Assembly: GCA_030041435.1 (NCBI GenBank)
Contig: JASHNW010000009.1
Coordinates: 1 to 35,737 of the forward strand
Length of the DNA stretch: 35,737 nt
Direction: 5' to 3'
Source: Acidobacteriaceae bacterium
GTDB taxonomy: Bacteria > Acidobacteriota > Terriglobia > Terriglobales > Acidobacteriaceae
Below the pieces are notes generated by a model. That model had not been told where the DNA came from. It saw nothing but the letters and a program-made list of their open reading frames with translations, and did not search any database. The translations under genes were made by a program, and so were the position numbers. This document shows, piece by piece, positions 1 through 9,620 of this stretch. Each line of letters starts with the position of its first letter. Position 1 is the stretch's first letter.

Positions 1-2013
1 GAATGCCTTGTACCAGGCGTCGGCGTTGCGCACCGTATCCGCGCGAAACTGCGCCGGCGAATGTCCGTCGGTGAGCACCTGGCGGCGCAGCATGGCTTCG
101 CGTGCTTTCGATCCCCAGTCCTGGCCAAAGGCAATGTAGAACTGCTGCTCGCCGGTGAAGCCGTCCTGAACCGGCGCTTGTTTCCCATGCAGCGACGCCT
201 GCCAGGCGTCGTAGGCCGCGGCAATGCCGCCCAGGTCGGCGATGTTTTCGTCGATGGTTTGCTTGCCGTTGACGTGAAGGCCGGGGAATGGCTCGTAGGC
301 GTCGTATTGCTTTTCCAGCTTTTCCGCCTGCTCCTCGAAGTGCGCGTGATCCGCGGGCGTCCACCAGTTGCGGACGCGGCCTTTGGAGTCGAAGGCGCTG
401 CCCTCGGCGTCGAAGGTGTGGCTGATTTCGTGCCCGATAACTGCGCCGATGGCTCCGTAATTAACCGCCGCCGGGGCTTTCGGATCGAAGAACGGCGGCT
501 GCAGGATGGCTGCCGGGAAACTGAGCGCGTTCTGCAGCGGCAGATTCACGGCGTTGACGGTCTGCGGCTCCATGGTCCACGCGTGGCGATCGACGGGCTG
601 GCCGATGCGGGCGACCCAGTAGTCATACTTCCACAAGCCGGCGCGCCAGGCGTTGCCAAAGGCGTCGTCGGGGCGGACCTCGTATGTGGAGTAGTCCATC
701 CACTTGTCGGGATATCCGATGCCGATGTAGAGCGTGTCCAGTTTGGCCTGGGCTTCGGCGCGTGTGGATTCAGCCAGCCACGGCAGCGCAGCGAGGCGCT
801 TGTGATACGCGGCGATCAGATTTGCGACCATGGCCTGCGCCTTGGCCTTAGCTTCGGGCGAGAAATACTTCTGCGCGTAGATTTGCCCGACCGCGTCGCC
901 CAAGTACGCATTGACCATATCGACGCCCCGCTGCCAGCGCGGGCTCTGCTGGGTCACTCCCGATAGCTCCGTGCCGAAGAATGCAAACTGTTCGTCGGCG
1001 ATGGGGTGCGCAAGCACCGGTGCATAATGCGAAATGAGGTGGAAGGCGAGCCAGTCTTTCCACGTGTCGATGGGCGTAGAGGCAACCAGCGCGGATTCGC
1101 CGGTGAGCGCAGTCGGCGTCCACACCATAAACTGCTGCTGGCCGCTGAGACCCGCGCCTTCAAAGTATGCATCCCAGTCGAGACCGGGGGCTTTGGCAGC
1201 AAAGTCGCTCCGCTGCCAGAGATTGTTGGCTTTGCCGATGTCCTCGATGTCGGCGAGTGAAATGTGGGTTTCGGCTATCGCGTGCTCGAGGGCGACCACG
1301 CGGGCCGCGCGGGCATCGGCATCGTCGAAACCGGCGAGTTTGAGCATGGCGGCGACGTACGCGACGTACTTCGCGCGCAGGTCCTTCATGCGCTCGCTGT
1401 CGTCGAGGTAGTAGCTCTTGCTGGGCATTACGAGGCCGCCCTGCAGCAGGTAGGGCACGTAGTGGTCGGAATCCTGGAAACCAGGAGCGATCCAGAGTCC
1501 GAGGAAATTCGGCGTGGAGAAGACGGCGTTGTTCAGCAGATCGACGTCGGCGCGGAGCGTCTTGCCGAGGGCGAGGGCCAGCGAGTGCTGATCGTGAATT
1601 GCGGCAATAGCGGCCAGGTGCGGCCCCAGCGGCTGGATGCCCAGCGCGTCCAGGTGGGACTCATCCATGTAGGCGTTGTAGAGGTCGGCGATCTTGCGGG
1701 CGTTGGTGCCGGCCGGGGGATTGGACCGGGCAGCGGCCTGGATGATGGCGGCGACATTTTTGCGGCTCTGGTCGGCGAGGGTGGTAAAAACGCCGATGCC
1801 GGCGCGATCCGGCGGAATCTCGGTGCGCGCGATCCAGGCGCCATTGGCATAAAGGTAGAAGTTGTCGCCCGGCTTGACGGCGGGATCCATGTTGGCGACG
1901 CGGATGCCGTGCGTATCATTGGCAGCAGGCGCGGTATCCTGCGCAGGAGCACGCGGCACAGCCAGAAGAACCGCAGCGACAAGGACGAGCGAGACACGGG
2001 TGACGGGCGGCAT
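1..2013 (-). CDS. M13 family (neprilysin/PepO-like) zinc metallopeptidase, exported, 3' end cut by window
   Basis: A secreted zinc endopeptidase of family M13, expected to cut peptides outside the cytoplasm. The frame opens with ATG at 2013 after a GAGG ribosome site and starts with a signal peptide (MPPVTRVSLVLVAAVLLAVPRAPAQ is the hydrophobic leader plus a probable A-Q cut). Residues ~40-420 read as the M13 N-terminal domain. The catalytic domain has HEISH at 528-532 (two His ligands and the catalytic Glu) and ENIAD at 589-593 (third ligand E589). A stretch close to the family's FPAAILQPPFF motif lies before HEISH. The frame is open to base 1, ending in ...NADAWYKAF, so probably only 20-30 C-terminal residues are missing. 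A TATCAT -10-like box lies at 2048-2053 on the same strand. It is divergent from metF; no functional link is seen. Family assignment is secure; the substrate is unknown. Confidence 0.95.
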   Translation of the reverse strand, partial: MPPVTRVSLVLVAAVLLAVPRAPAQDTAPAANDTHGIRVANMDPAVKPGDNFYLYANGAWIARTEIPPDRAGIGVFTTLADQSRKNVAAIIQAAARSNPPAGTNARKIADLYNAYMDESHLDALGIQPLGPHLAAIAAIHDQHSLALALGKTLRADVDLLNNAVFSTPNFLGLWIAPGFQDSDHYVPYLLQGGLVMPSKSYYLDDSERMKDLRAKYVAYVAAMLKLAGFDDADARAARVVALEHAIAETHISLADIEDIGKANNLWQRSDFAAKAPGLDWDAYFEGAGLSGQQQFMVWTPTALTGESALVASTPIDTWKDWLAFHLISHYAPVLAHPIADEQFAFFGTELSGVTQQSPRWQRGVDMVNAYLGDAVGQIYAQKYFSPEAKAKAQAMVANLIAAYHKRLAALPWLAESTRAEAQAKLDTLYIGIGYPDKWMDYSTYEVRPDDAFGNAWRAGLWKYDYWVARIGQPVDRHAWTMEPQTVNAVNLPLQNALSFPAAILQPPFFDPKAPAAVNYGAIGAVIGHEISHTFDAEGSAFDSKGRVRNWWTPADHAHFEEQAEKLEKQYDAYEPFPGLHVNGKQTIDENIADLGGIAAAYDAWQASLHGKQAPVQDGFTGEQQFYIAFGQDWGSKAREAMLRRQVLTDGHSPAQFRADTVRNADAWYKAF

Positions 2014-2171
2014 AGGGCAGATCCTCAGAAGTGAAAGTGAACGCCGGATGATAGCACGCGGCAAGACCCCCGCAGAAGCCGTGGGGCGGAGATGCGGAAA
2101 CGGTATCGAGTTGCATCCCTCACCAGCGCCCGCGCAGCCACCAATTTTTCTCGATAGGAGAGATTCCCTGG

Positions 2172-2177
2172 TATAGT
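2172..2177 (+). promoter_or_regulatory. -10 box (TATAGT) for a probable leaderless metF mRNA
   Basis: TATAGT ends 8 bases before the metF ATG, so transcription would start about 0-3 bases before the start codon. There is no Shine-Dalgarno at usable distance: the AGGAG at 2157-2161 lies upstream of the -10 box and would not be in the mRNA. No good -35 is visible. This is inference from spacing. Confidence 0.5.
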
Positions 2178-2185
2178 AAACTCCC

Positions 2186-3112
2186 ATGCACATTCGCGAT
2201 ATCTTCGCATCCGACCAGACGACGATTTCGTTTGAATTCTTTCCGCCGAAGACGGCGGAGGATGCGCAGGCCCTGTATGAGAACATCGCACAGCTGGAGA
2301 CTCTGCAGCCCTCCTTCGTATCCGTCACGTATGGAGCGGGCGGTTCCACGCGCCAGCTGACCCACGATCTGGTGGTCAGGCTAAAGCAGACGACCTCGCT
2401 CGACCCCATTCCGCACCTGACCTGCGTGTGCCACAACGAGCAGGAAATTGAAGAGATTCTGACGAAATACGCGCACGCGGGGGTCAGCAACACGCTCGCG
2501 CTGGGCGGCGATCCGCCTCGCGACATCCAGAACTACGATCGCAGCGCAGATGCCTTTCAGCATGCCGTGGACCTGGTGAAGTTCGTTCGCCGCTGGAACG
2601 AGCGGGGCCTGCATCCCGACTCAAGAGGCTTTGGCATTGGCGTCGCGGGATTCCCCGAGGGCCATCCCGGCACGCCGAATCGTCTGGACGAGATGGGCCA
2701 TCTCAAGGCCAAGGTCGAGGCAGGCGCCGACTATATCTGCACGCAGCTGTTCTTCGACAACCATGATTTCTACGACTTCCGCGAGCGCTGCGAGCTGGCG
2801 GGCATACACGTACCCATCGTCGCCGGGATCATGCCGATTACTTCGCTCGGGGGCATGAAGCGCATGGCGCAGCTGGCCCTGGGCGCGCGATTTCCTGCCA
2901 AGCTGCTGCGCGCCCTGGAACGCACCGCAAACGATCCCGAAGCCGTGAAGTGCGTCGGCGTGCATTGGGCTACCGAGCAATGCATGGATCTGCTGGAGAA
3001 CGAGGTGCGGGGCATCCACTTTTATACGCTGAATAAGTCGGATGCCACGCGGCAGATTTATCGCAGCCTTGGCTTGCAGGACAGCGTCACTCTGCGGCGC
3101 ACGGTGCGGTAG
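2186..3112 (+). CDS. metF: 5,10-methylenetetrahydrofolate reductase
   Basis: A cytoplasmic flavoprotein that reduces 5,10-methylene-THF to 5-methyl-THF, the methyl donor used by methionine synthase. The 308-residue length fits bacterial MetF. The N-terminus MHIRDIF...ISFEFFPPK carries the family motif with the catalytic Glu at E17, followed by VSVTYGAGGSTR, the HLTCV strand and LALGGDPPR, all hallmark segments of the TIM-barrel enzyme. QLFFDN and the VPIVAGIMPI strand follow. It stands alone, divergent from the M13 peptidase gene and convergent with the transglycosylase gene 70 bases away. Its partner, the split methionine synthase, lies about 10 kb downstream on the other strand, so they are not in one operon. 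No SAM riboswitch is recognisable upstream. The start is supported by the family N-terminus; the mRNA is probably leaderless. Confidence 0.97.
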   Translation: MHIRDIFASDQTTISFEFFPPKTAEDAQALYENIAQLETLQPSFVSVTYGAGGSTRQLTHDLVVRLKQTTSLDPIPHLTCVCHNEQEIEEILTKYAHAGVSNTLALGGDPPRDIQNYDRSADAFQHAVDLVKFVRRWNERGLHPDSRGFGIGVAGFPEGHPGTPNRLDEMGHLKAKVEAGADYICTQLFFDNHDFYDFRERCELAGIHVPIVAGIMPITSLGGMKRMAQLALGARFPAKLLRALERTANDPEAVKCVGVHWATEQCMDLLENEVRGIHFYTLNKSDATRQIYRSLGLQDSVTLRRTVR

Positions 3113-3182
3113 AAGGCTTCCGGCTTCGCCCACCCAACATCGGGGGCGCCTGCACAGCCGCGATTCCCAGGTCATGCTCCAG

Positions 3183-5636
3183 TTACCGGGCGGCGCGCTG
3201 CGCGGATGCCTTGTCTAACTCGCGGTAAATTTCTTCGTTGCGCAGGATCGCCTGGACGTATTCGCGCGTCTCGGTGAAGGGGATGGACTCCACGAATTCG
3301 TCGATGCCGTGATAATTGCCGATGCTCTGCCAGTCGGTGACGCGGTCGTCGCCGGCATTGTAGGCGGCGAAGGCGTATTCAGGCTGGTTGTTGAACTTGT
3401 CGAGCGTCTGGCGCAGGTAGTGGGTGCCGAGCAGGATGTTGGTCGAGGGATTGAGCAGATCGTCGGTGCGGAAGTGGTGGATGCCTTCTTCCTTGGCCAT
3501 GGAGCGGCCGACGGAAGGCAGCAGCTGCATCAGGCCGTAGGCGTCCCTGTTCGAGACGGCGCCGGGATTGAACTCCGTTTCCTGACGGATGAGCGACGCG
3601 ACCATGTAGGGATCGAGGTTGTTCTTCTCGGCGTCGGCTTTGATGTCGCTCCAGAAATTCTCAGGATAGAGAATGCGCCAGTAAGCGACGGGGATGGCCT
3701 CGATCGGCGCGGATGTGTAGAAGGGGAGGGCCCGCTTGAGCAGACGCATGGCGCGCCAGGACTCACCATAGGAGGCGTAAATTTCAGCTTCCGCAAAAGC
3801 GCCCCACTCGTCGCTGCCGTCCGCGGCTCGAATTTCCGGCTCAATGTATTCGTTCAGGCCTGCGTTCGCCAGCAGCTGCGCTTTCACCACGTGCGGATCG
3901 TCTTCCGGCACGTCGTCGGTCAGCTCGGGGATAGGCTCCGGCTCGAGCGCGTCGAGGAAGGCGATACGCTCGGCGGTCACCGGGCCGACCTCTGCGAGCC
4001 TTTGCTGCGAGAGCATGCCGTAGTAGTAGTGCGGATAAAGACGCAGGACGGTCTTGTAATACGCGGCAGCGGCGGCTGAGTTGTGTTCCTGATCCTGGTA
4101 AACACGGGCTCGCCAGTAGAGGGCGGAGGGGATTTCGGAGTCGCCGGGATAGGCGCGAATCTGTTCGTCGAAGAGCCGCGCGGCTTCAGCGTAGTTGCCA
4201 AGCCGATAGTTGAGCCAGCCGGTCCGCCAGTGCGCGGAGGGCGCGTACTTCGACGTGGGAAAGCGCTTCGCCAGTTCGCCGTAATACGTGATGGCGCTGG
4301 GGTAGTCCTTCTTCAGCAGATACATATTGCCGCTGGAGTAGAGTGCTTCGGCGAGCCAGGGGCTGGAGGGGAAACGCGTCTCCATCTGCGTGACGATGGA
4401 CTGCTGCGTGCCGGTATCGTCTTTGTCGCGCGCCAGCTCCATCAGGAGATACATGCGGCGCGCGCCGGCTTCGTCGTTGCTGTCGGGAATGGCGTCCAGC
4501 TCGCGCGCGGAGAGGCGCTTCAGCTTCCAGTCGCACTCGGCGGCGGCGACGAGCAGGGCGTTGCGGTCGGCGTCGCCGGCCGCCAGCTGCCCGGCCAGCG
4601 ACCGGTATTCGTCCGCGGCATCGGCGTAGTGGCCTGCGTTGTAGAGCGCGTCGGCGTGGCGGCGGCGGTCGGCGGGGGGCAGAGTGTCCAGTACGCCGCT
4701 GGAAGCAAGCTGGGCGCGGGCGTAGCCGGCTTCGATGGAGAGCGGGTAGTCGAAATAGACGTGCTCGTAGAGCTGGCTGGCTTCCGCGGTGCGTCCGGCA
4801 AGGGCTTCGGCTTTGGCGCGAGCCAGCTGGAAGTCGGGATGCCCGGCGATGGAATCGGAGAGATGTCGGCTCAGAATGGCAAGCGCCCGCTGTGCATTGC
4901 CCTCCTGGGTGAAGAGATTGGCCTCGAGGACGGGAATGCTGGCGTCGAAGATGCTGTCAGGGTATTTGACGGTGAAATCGTTCAGGACCAGTTCGGCCTG
5001 GGGCAGCTGATTGCTCTGCAGGTACGCCTGGGCGGTGAGGTAGTCGGCGTAGTCGGCGAGCGCGCCGTCGGGACGAGTGGTGGTGGCCCCGGCGAGCCGA
5101 GCGGAGCGCAGCGCGGTGACCGCGTCGCCGTATTTCTGATCGAGCAGATACGCGTGGCCGAGGGCGAGGTACGCCGCGGCGGCTCCTTCTCCGCTGTGGC
5201 TGTGCGCCCAGGCCGAGACTCCGGCGTAGGCGGCGGGGGTGCGGTTCTGCGCGAGCTGCTGGGCCATGGGCCGCAGCTGCGAGGAGGCGACAAAGGCGCT
5301 GCGCAGGCGATGGGAGCGGGCAATTTCGCGCGCGGTGAGCGGGCGGCGGCGATGATGGCGGCGATGCGCGACGGCGCGGGTTTGGCCAGTGGTTCTGACG
5401 GCGGCGCTGCGCGAGGTGACGTGGGCGTTGCTGGGCAGCTTGCGAAGCCGTTTCGCAGACTGCTTCTTCTCCGCTTTGGCAGCGTGATGTTTCCGGCTCG
5501 CCGTGGAGCTGTCGGACTGTGCGGCGCGCGCGGAGACACAGGAAACAGCCGCAGCAAGGAGGAGAAACACAATCAGCCCGATGGAACCGGTGCAACGATT
5601 ACTGAGCTGAAAACCGCGCGATTCCCTTCTCTCCAT
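3183..5636 (-). CDS. Slt70-like soluble lytic murein transglycosylase with TPR repeats
   Basis: A periplasmic enzyme that cleaves the MurNAc-GlcNAc bond of peptidoglycan non-hydrolytically. The start used here (ATG 5636, 817 residues) places an 18-residue n-region before the hydrophobic signal segment (GLIVFLLLAAAVS); a VSC or ARAA site could be the cleavage point. A Lys/Arg/His-rich linker follows, then a long alpha-helical array of TPR-like repeats (roughly 120-640), for example the YPSAITYYGELAKRFP and YAEAARLFDEQIRAYP units. The C-terminal SLT domain has RQETEF with catalytic E686, then the AYGLMQLLPSVG and YAFAAYNAG motifs. In-frame ATGs at 5669 and 5729 exist; the 5729 ATG has a fair ribosome site (GAGGG) but would give an implausibly long pre-signal region, so the start is uncertain. 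It is divergent from padR. Confidence 0.93.
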   Translation of the reverse strand: MERRESRGFQLSNRCTGSIGLIVFLLLAAAVSCVSARAAQSDSSTASRKHHAAKAEKKQSAKRLRKLPSNAHVTSRSAAVRTTGQTRAVAHRRHHRRRPLTAREIARSHRLRSAFVASSQLRPMAQQLAQNRTPAAYAGVSAWAHSHSGEGAAAAYLALGHAYLLDQKYGDAVTALRSARLAGATTTRPDGALADYADYLTAQAYLQSNQLPQAELVLNDFTVKYPDSIFDASIPVLEANLFTQEGNAQRALAILSRHLSDSIAGHPDFQLARAKAEALAGRTAEASQLYEHVYFDYPLSIEAGYARAQLASSGVLDTLPPADRRRHADALYNAGHYADAADEYRSLAGQLAAGDADRNALLVAAAECDWKLKRLSARELDAIPDSNDEAGARRMYLLMELARDKDDTGTQQSIVTQMETRFPSSPWLAEALYSSGNMYLLKKDYPSAITYYGELAKRFPTSKYAPSAHWRTGWLNYRLGNYAEAARLFDEQIRAYPGDSEIPSALYWRARVYQDQEHNSAAAAAYYKTVLRLYPHYYYGMLSQQRLAEVGPVTAERIAFLDALEPEPIPELTDDVPEDDPHVVKAQLLANAGLNEYIEPEIRAADGSDEWGAFAEAEIYASYGESWRAMRLLKRALPFYTSAPIEAIPVAYWRILYPENFWSDIKADAEKNNLDPYMVASLIRQETEFNPGAVSNRDAYGLMQLLPSVGRSMAKEEGIHHFRTDDLLNPSTNILLGTHYLRQTLDKFNNQPEYAFAAYNAGDDRVTDWQSIGNYHGIDEFVESIPFTETREYVQAILRNEEIYRELDKASAQRAAR

Positions 5637-5851
5637 CCGGCCGCTCGCGCCCTGACCCCCGTGGCTCATCCTGCCGAATCGTGCCCAAACTCGCTGCCAA
5701 ACCCCGCCTCTGCTGCTTAACCCCGACATCCACGCCCTCTGGTTCCACTGTAAGACGAAACCGCGGAGATTCCGGCAGAGAAAAACCGGCGGAAGCCGAA
5801 AAAGTTGCTTTCCTGATTACCTCGATTTCGACGGGGCGACATCCGCTCTCC

Positions 5852-5880
5852 TTGACAGTCTGGGAGAGCGCAGTTACTCT
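5852..5880 (+). promoter_or_regulatory. Sigma-70 promoter of padR-permease (TTGACA, 17 bp, TACTCT)
   Basis: A perfect -35 TTGACA at 5852-5857 and TACTCT at 5875-5880 are separated by exactly 17 bases. Transcription should start near 5887, about 20 bases before the PadR ATG. The spacer and -10 box are covered by the inverted repeat listed separately. Confidence 0.85.
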
Positions 5881-5899
5881 CCCAGACAGACTGGGAGAG
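5858..5899. promoter_or_regulatory. Probable PadR operator: three alternating half-sites
   Basis: GTCTGGGAGAG (5858-5868) and its exact reverse complement CTCTCCCAGAC (5877-5887) form an 11-bp perfect inverted repeat with an 8-bp gap. CTGGGAGAG recurs at 5891-5899, making a second 9-bp inverted repeat with 5877-5885 (5-bp gap). The array begins right after the -35, covers the -10 and runs past the likely start site. Such placement is expected for an autorepressing PadR dimer. The sites are seen directly; the bound protein is inferred. Confidence 0.75.
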
Positions 5900-5907
5900 C
5901 GAGGCAC

Positions 5908-6273
5908 ATGGCGAAGGATGCGGAGAAAACGATGGACCTGCTGCAGGGCACGCTGGACATGCTGGTGCTGAAGGCGGTGTCGCTGGGGCCGCTGCACGGG
6001 TATGGGGTGCTGCTGCGTATCAGGCAAATCTCGCAAGACCGGCTGGAAATCCAGCAGGGGTCGCTCTATCCGGCGCTGTACCGGCTGGAGCACGAAGGCT
6101 GGATCGCCGGCGAATGGGGCCAGAGCGACAACAAGCGGCGGGCGCGCTTCTACCACCTGACCGCGGCGGGGCGGCGGCGTCTGGAAGCGGAAGCGAAGAA
6201 GTGGAACCAGTTTGCCGACGTAGTGGGGACGATCCTGAGCACCGTGCCGGAGGGCACAGCGGCTAGCCGGTAG
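5908..6273 (+). CDS. PadR family transcriptional regulator (acidobacterial permease-linked type)
   Basis: A small winged-helix repressor of 121 residues. The PadR core covers roughly residues 8-85: [23 protein letters not shown], the recognition region ([19 protein letters not shown]) and the wing ([17 protein letters not shown]). A short helical C-terminus follows, typical of compact PadR proteins. It is the first gene of a two-gene unit with the large permease 23 bases downstream, the combination often seen in Acidobacteriota (I recall the TIGR03433 model for such PadR proteins). The ribosome site is GAGG seven bases before ATG. Its own promoter is overlaid by strong inverted repeats, so negative autoregulation of both genes is likely. 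The inducer is unknown; permeases of this type suggest a toxic or antimicrobial compound, but that is only inference. Confidence 0.93.
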   Translation: MAKDAEKTMDLLQGTLDMLVLKAVSLGPLHGYGVLLRIRQISQDRLEIQQGSLYPALYRLEHEGWIAGEWGQSDNKRRARFYHLTAAGRRRLEAEAKKWNQFADVVGTILSTVPEGTAASR

Positions 6274-6296
6274 CTGGTAGCGAAAGCGAGGCGGCG

Positions 6297-9047
6297 ATGA
6301 GCGTCGGGAGTCGGATGAAGACGTGGTGGCGGGCGGTCACGCGCGGCGCGGAAGTAGACGCACAGGTGGACGAGGAGCTGCGGTTCCACATCGAGAGCTA
6401 CGCCGAAGACCTGATGCGCGGCGGCATGGCGCGCGAGGAAGCCTGGCGGCAGGCGAAGGCCGAGCTGGGCAGCCTGGCAGCCGCAAGGGAGAACTCACGC
6501 CAGGCATGGGGAACGAGCGGTTTCGACGAGCTGCGCGGCGATCTGCGCTACGCGCTGCGCATGCTGGCGAAGAGTCCCGGCTTTGCGCTGATTGCGGTGG
6601 GATCGCTGGCGCTCGGCATTGGAGCGAACACGGCGATCTTCTCGATCACGAAGCATGTGCTGCTCGACCAACTGCATGTTCCGCACGCCGGGCAGCTGCG
6701 CCTGTTTGCGTGGACGTCGAAGCCAGACAGCGCGGTCCACAGCGTGTGGGGCGACTATCATTCAACGGCCGGCGGCGTGCATAGCTCGTCGTTCTCCTAT
6801 CCGATCTACCAGGAGCTGCGCCGCCAAAATCGCGATCTCAGCGACCTGTTCGCGTTCAAAGACGCGGGCCGCATGGATGCGACGGTCAACGGCCAGGCGG
6901 AAGTCGTGCACTCGGAACTGGTTTCCGGCAACTACTACCAGCAAATGGAAGTCCAGCCGCAGCTGGGGCGAGCGATTGGCCCGGCCGACGATAAGCCGGG
7001 CGCGCAGCCGGTGGTGGTCATCAGCAATGGTTACTGGACACGGCGCTTCAACCGCTCGCCTTCGGTGATTGGGAAGACCATTCTGCTCAACCTGCAGCCG
7101 GTGACGATCATCGGCGTGAATCCGCGAGGATTTACGGGCGCCAACAGCGTGCAAACCTCTCCGGAAGTGTTTGCGCCGATCGCGCAGGAGCCGCTGCTGG
7201 TGGCACGCATATGGACCGGCTCGATCCTGGAGAGCCCGCAGCGGTGGTGGGTGCAGATTATGGCGCGCACGCGGCCGGGCGCGAGCGAGGCAGCGGCCCA
7301 GGCGCAGCTGGACGCGACGCTGCACAGCGCGGTGCTGGCGCTGATGAAGCCAAAGGCGGGGGACGACATTCCGCGTCTGCTGATCACGGACGGCAGCCAC
7401 GGGATGAATGAGGCCGCACGACAGTTCTCCCAGCCGCTGCATGTGCTGTTGGCGCTGTCGGGGCTGGTGCTGCTGCTAGCCTGCGCGAACATCGCGAATC
7501 TGCTGCTGGCGCGGTCGGCGGCGCGACAGCGGGAGATGAGCGTGCGCCTGGCGCTGGGCGCGGGACGCGCTCGGATCCTGCGCCAGATGCTGACGGAGAG
7601 CCTGCTGCTGGCAGCGTGTGGGGGCGCGCTGGGGTTGCTGCTGGGGTATGTGGGACAGATTGCGCTGCTGCGGCTCACCGCAGATCCATCGGCGAGCGAA
7701 GCCGCCATGCAGACCTCCTTCAGCTGGGGAGTCTTTGCGTTCAACGCGGCGCTGGCGCTGCTGACCGGGATTCTGTTTGGCGTAGCGCCCGCCTGGCAGT
7801 CGATGCGTACGCAGGTGCACAGCAGCCTGAAAGACAATGCGACGACAACGACGCGCCGGCGCCACGGCTACGGCGGCAAGGCCATCGTGGGATTTCAGAT
7901 CGCGCTTTCGATGCTGCTGGTGGCGGGCGCGGGCGTGTTTTTGCGGACGCTGGTCAATCTGAACCGCGTCGATCCCGGATTCGATACGCGCAACCTGGTG
8001 CTGTTCGAGATCGATCCGCCGCAGTCCCGCTATCCGACAGGCAAGGAAGGCGCGCTGTACGACCAGATTGAGGAGCGGCTGGCGGCGACGCCCGGCGTTG
8101 AGTCGGTGTCGGCGGCAAGCATCCCTCTGCTGGCGCGCGACAACTCCAACGACGATTTTGTGCCGGCGGGAATGAAGCCGGCGAAGGGCGAGAACACCGC
8201 GGAGAACGATGACTACGTGGGCGACCGATTCTTCGCGACCATGCGCATCCCCATCGTCGCGGGGCGGAGCCTTGGGCCGCAGGACACCACCAGTTCGCTG
8301 AAGGTTGCCGTGGTGAATGAAGCGCTGGCGCGGAAGTATTACAAGGGAGGAAATCCAGTCGGAAAAACGTTTACGACGTCCGACGAGGAGAACCAGGAGC
8401 TGCTGTACACGATTGTGGGGGTGTGCGCAAACACGCGGTATTCCTCGCTGCGCGACGATCCGCCTCCGACGTTCTATCTGCATTACCGGCAGGCGCCGGA
8501 TGTTTCCTGGGGTATGACGTTCATCGCACGGACCCGGGTGGCTCGGGCGGCCATTGCGCCGTCGCTGCGCAGCGCGGTGCAGTCGGTGGATCGCGATCTG
8601 CCGCTGATCAACGTACGCACGCAAAAGGAACAGATCGACGAAATCACGATGGACGAGCGGCTGATTGCGGATTTAACCGGCGGCTTCGGCATTCTGGCCC
8701 TGGTGCTGGCCTGCATCGGAATCTACGGCGTGATGGCGTACTCCGTCTCGCAGCGAACGAACGAGATTGGGATTCGCATGGCGCTGGGGGCCGAGCGCGC
8801 ACGCGTGCAGCGCATGGTGCTGGGTGAGGCATCATGGATGGCAGTGCTGGGCGTTGTGGCGGGACTGGGCGGCGCGCTGGCGCTGGCGCGGCTGATTGCG
8901 TCCATGCTGTACGGTCTGAACCCGTACGACCCCGCGACATTTGCCGGGTCGGCGTTGCTGCTGCTGGGGGTCGCGCTCGCCGCCAGCTGGATCCCGGCGC
9001 GGCGCGCAGCCGGGGTGGACCCCATGCGGGCACTCAGGCACGAGTGA
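6297..9047 (+). CDS. Large MacB/FtsX-type ABC permease (acidobacterial duplicated orphan permease)
   Basis: An inner-membrane permease of 916 residues. Residues ~1-85 form a soluble helical N-terminus ([20 protein letters not shown]) seen in this acidobacterial family. [12 protein letters not shown] starts the first transmembrane helix and MacB-type periplasmic core, followed by an FtsX block near 380-500 ([38 protein letters not shown]). A second half repeats the plan: a transmembrane helix ([18 protein letters not shown]), a periplasmic core, and a terminal FtsX block ([19 protein letters not shown]) ending DPMRALRHE. No ATPase gene is adjacent, matching the 'orphan' description (TIGR03434 from memory). 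Such proteins presumably use a distant ATPase or work mechanically, as MacB does, on envelope substrates. It is co-transcribed with padR; ATG 6297 has a GAGG site. Confidence 0.93.
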   Translation: MSVGSRMKTWWRAVTRGAEVDAQVDEELRFHIESYAEDLMRGGMAREEAWRQAKAELGSLAAARENSRQAWGTSGFDELRGDLRYALRMLAKSPGFALIAVGSLALGIGANTAIFSITKHVLLDQLHVPHAGQLRLFAWTSKPDSAVHSVWGDYHSTAGGVHSSSFSYPIYQELRRQNRDLSDLFAFKDAGRMDATVNGQAEVVHSELVSGNYYQQMEVQPQLGRAIGPADDKPGAQPVVVISNGYWTRRFNRSPSVIGKTILLNLQPVTIIGVNPRGFTGANSVQTSPEVFAPIAQEPLLVARIWTGSILESPQRWWVQIMARTRPGASEAAAQAQLDATLHSAVLALMKPKAGDDIPRLLITDGSHGMNEAARQFSQPLHVLLALSGLVLLLACANIANLLLARSAARQREMSVRLALGAGRARILRQMLTESLLLAACGGALGLLLGYVGQIALLRLTADPSASEAAMQTSFSWGVFAFNAALALLTGILFGVAPAWQSMRTQVHSSLKDNATTTTRRRHGYGGKAIVGFQIALSMLLVAGAGVFLRTLVNLNRVDPGFDTRNLVLFEIDPPQSRYPTGKEGALYDQIEERLAATPGVESVSAASIPLLARDNSNDDFVPAGMKPAKGENTAENDDYVGDRFFATMRIPIVAGRSLGPQDTTSSLKVAVVNEALARKYYKGGNPVGKTFTTSDEENQELLYTIVGVCANTRYSSLRDDPPPTFYLHYRQAPDVSWGMTFIARTRVARAAIAPSLRSAVQSVDRDLPLINVRTQKEQIDEITMDERLIADLTGGFGILALVLACIGIYGVMAYSVSQRTNEIGIRMALGAERARVQRMVLGEASWMAVLGVVAGLGGALALARLIASMLYGLNPYDPATFAGSALLLLGVALAASWIPARRAAGVDPMRALRHE

Positions 9048-9146
9048 AGACGGCGTTGAGCGGATAGTGGATAGTCATTATGGTCTTCGCGCATTCCTCC
9101 CTCTGCGCGTCGAGAACGCGTCGGCGGGGCCGGCCGCACTGCCCAG

Positions 9147-9620
9147 TTATTCGCCGCCAGGCGCATTGGCCAGCGGATTGGCTTCGATCACGATTTCTCC
9201 GGTCATCTTGTCGTGGCCGCGTCCGCAGAGAATGCTGCAGTGCATGGGGTAGACGCCGGGCGTCTGCGCGAGGAAGCGAACACCCGTGACGCGCCCGGGT
9301 TGCACGGGCTCGTTAATGCCAAGGCCGGGAACCGCGATCCCGTGCTCGATGTCGGCCGTTGTGACGATGAGCTCGACCTTCGCGTCCTGCGGGACTTCGA
9401 TGCGGCTGGGCACGATCTCCCACTTTTTCATCACGATGTGGAGGACGGTGTCGGGAGGGCCGGCGTAGACCGGAGTCTTTTTACCGCAGCCACTCATCGA
9501 AACAAGCAAAGGCACTGCCAGGAAAAGTGTTGCCGCGCTTTTTGCTCCGGCGCGGGTGTGCCGTTTAGTATGGAGGTCGAGCCATTTGTCTGCGGGCGTC
9601 CAAATTCTGAAGCCATTCAT
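9147..9620 (-). CDS. CuA-domain lipoprotein, cytochrome c oxidase subunit II-like
   Basis: A cupredoxin-fold electron-transfer domain with a complete binuclear copper (CuA) site but without the two transmembrane helices of a normal subunit II. From ATG 9620 (157 residues), a positively charged stretch and a hydrophobic segment end in the lipobox-like MSGC (C45). Ligands are H93, C128, C132, H136 and M139; the 35-residue gap from the His to the first Cys and the Cx3Cx3HxxM pattern match classical CuA. Ile replaces the usual Glu between the cysteines, where only the backbone carbonyl binds copper. No oxidase subunit I or nitrous-oxide reductase gene is nearby, so it may deliver electrons elsewhere or handle copper. 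ATG 9632 is an alternative start. Its 5' end overlaps the start of the divergent sigma factor gene. Confidence 0.85.
   Translation of the reverse strand: MNGFRIWTPADKWLDLHTKRHTRAGAKSAATLFLAVPLLVSMSGCGKKTPVYAGPPDTVLHIVMKKWEIVPSRIEVPQDAKVELIVTTADIEHGIAVPGLGINEPVQPGRVTGVRFLAQTPGVYPMHCSILCGRGHDKMTGEIVIEANPLANAPGGE

Noticed and set aside
2014..2185. SAM riboswitch or other leader before metF
   Set aside because: No conserved SAM core was recognisable, and the -10 box next to the start codon leaves no room for a leader.
4083..5720. 545-codon open frame antisense to the lytic transglycosylase
   Set aside because: Low-complexity Gly/Val/Arg-rich translation, no ribosome site, and the opposite strand encodes clear TPR and SLT motifs.
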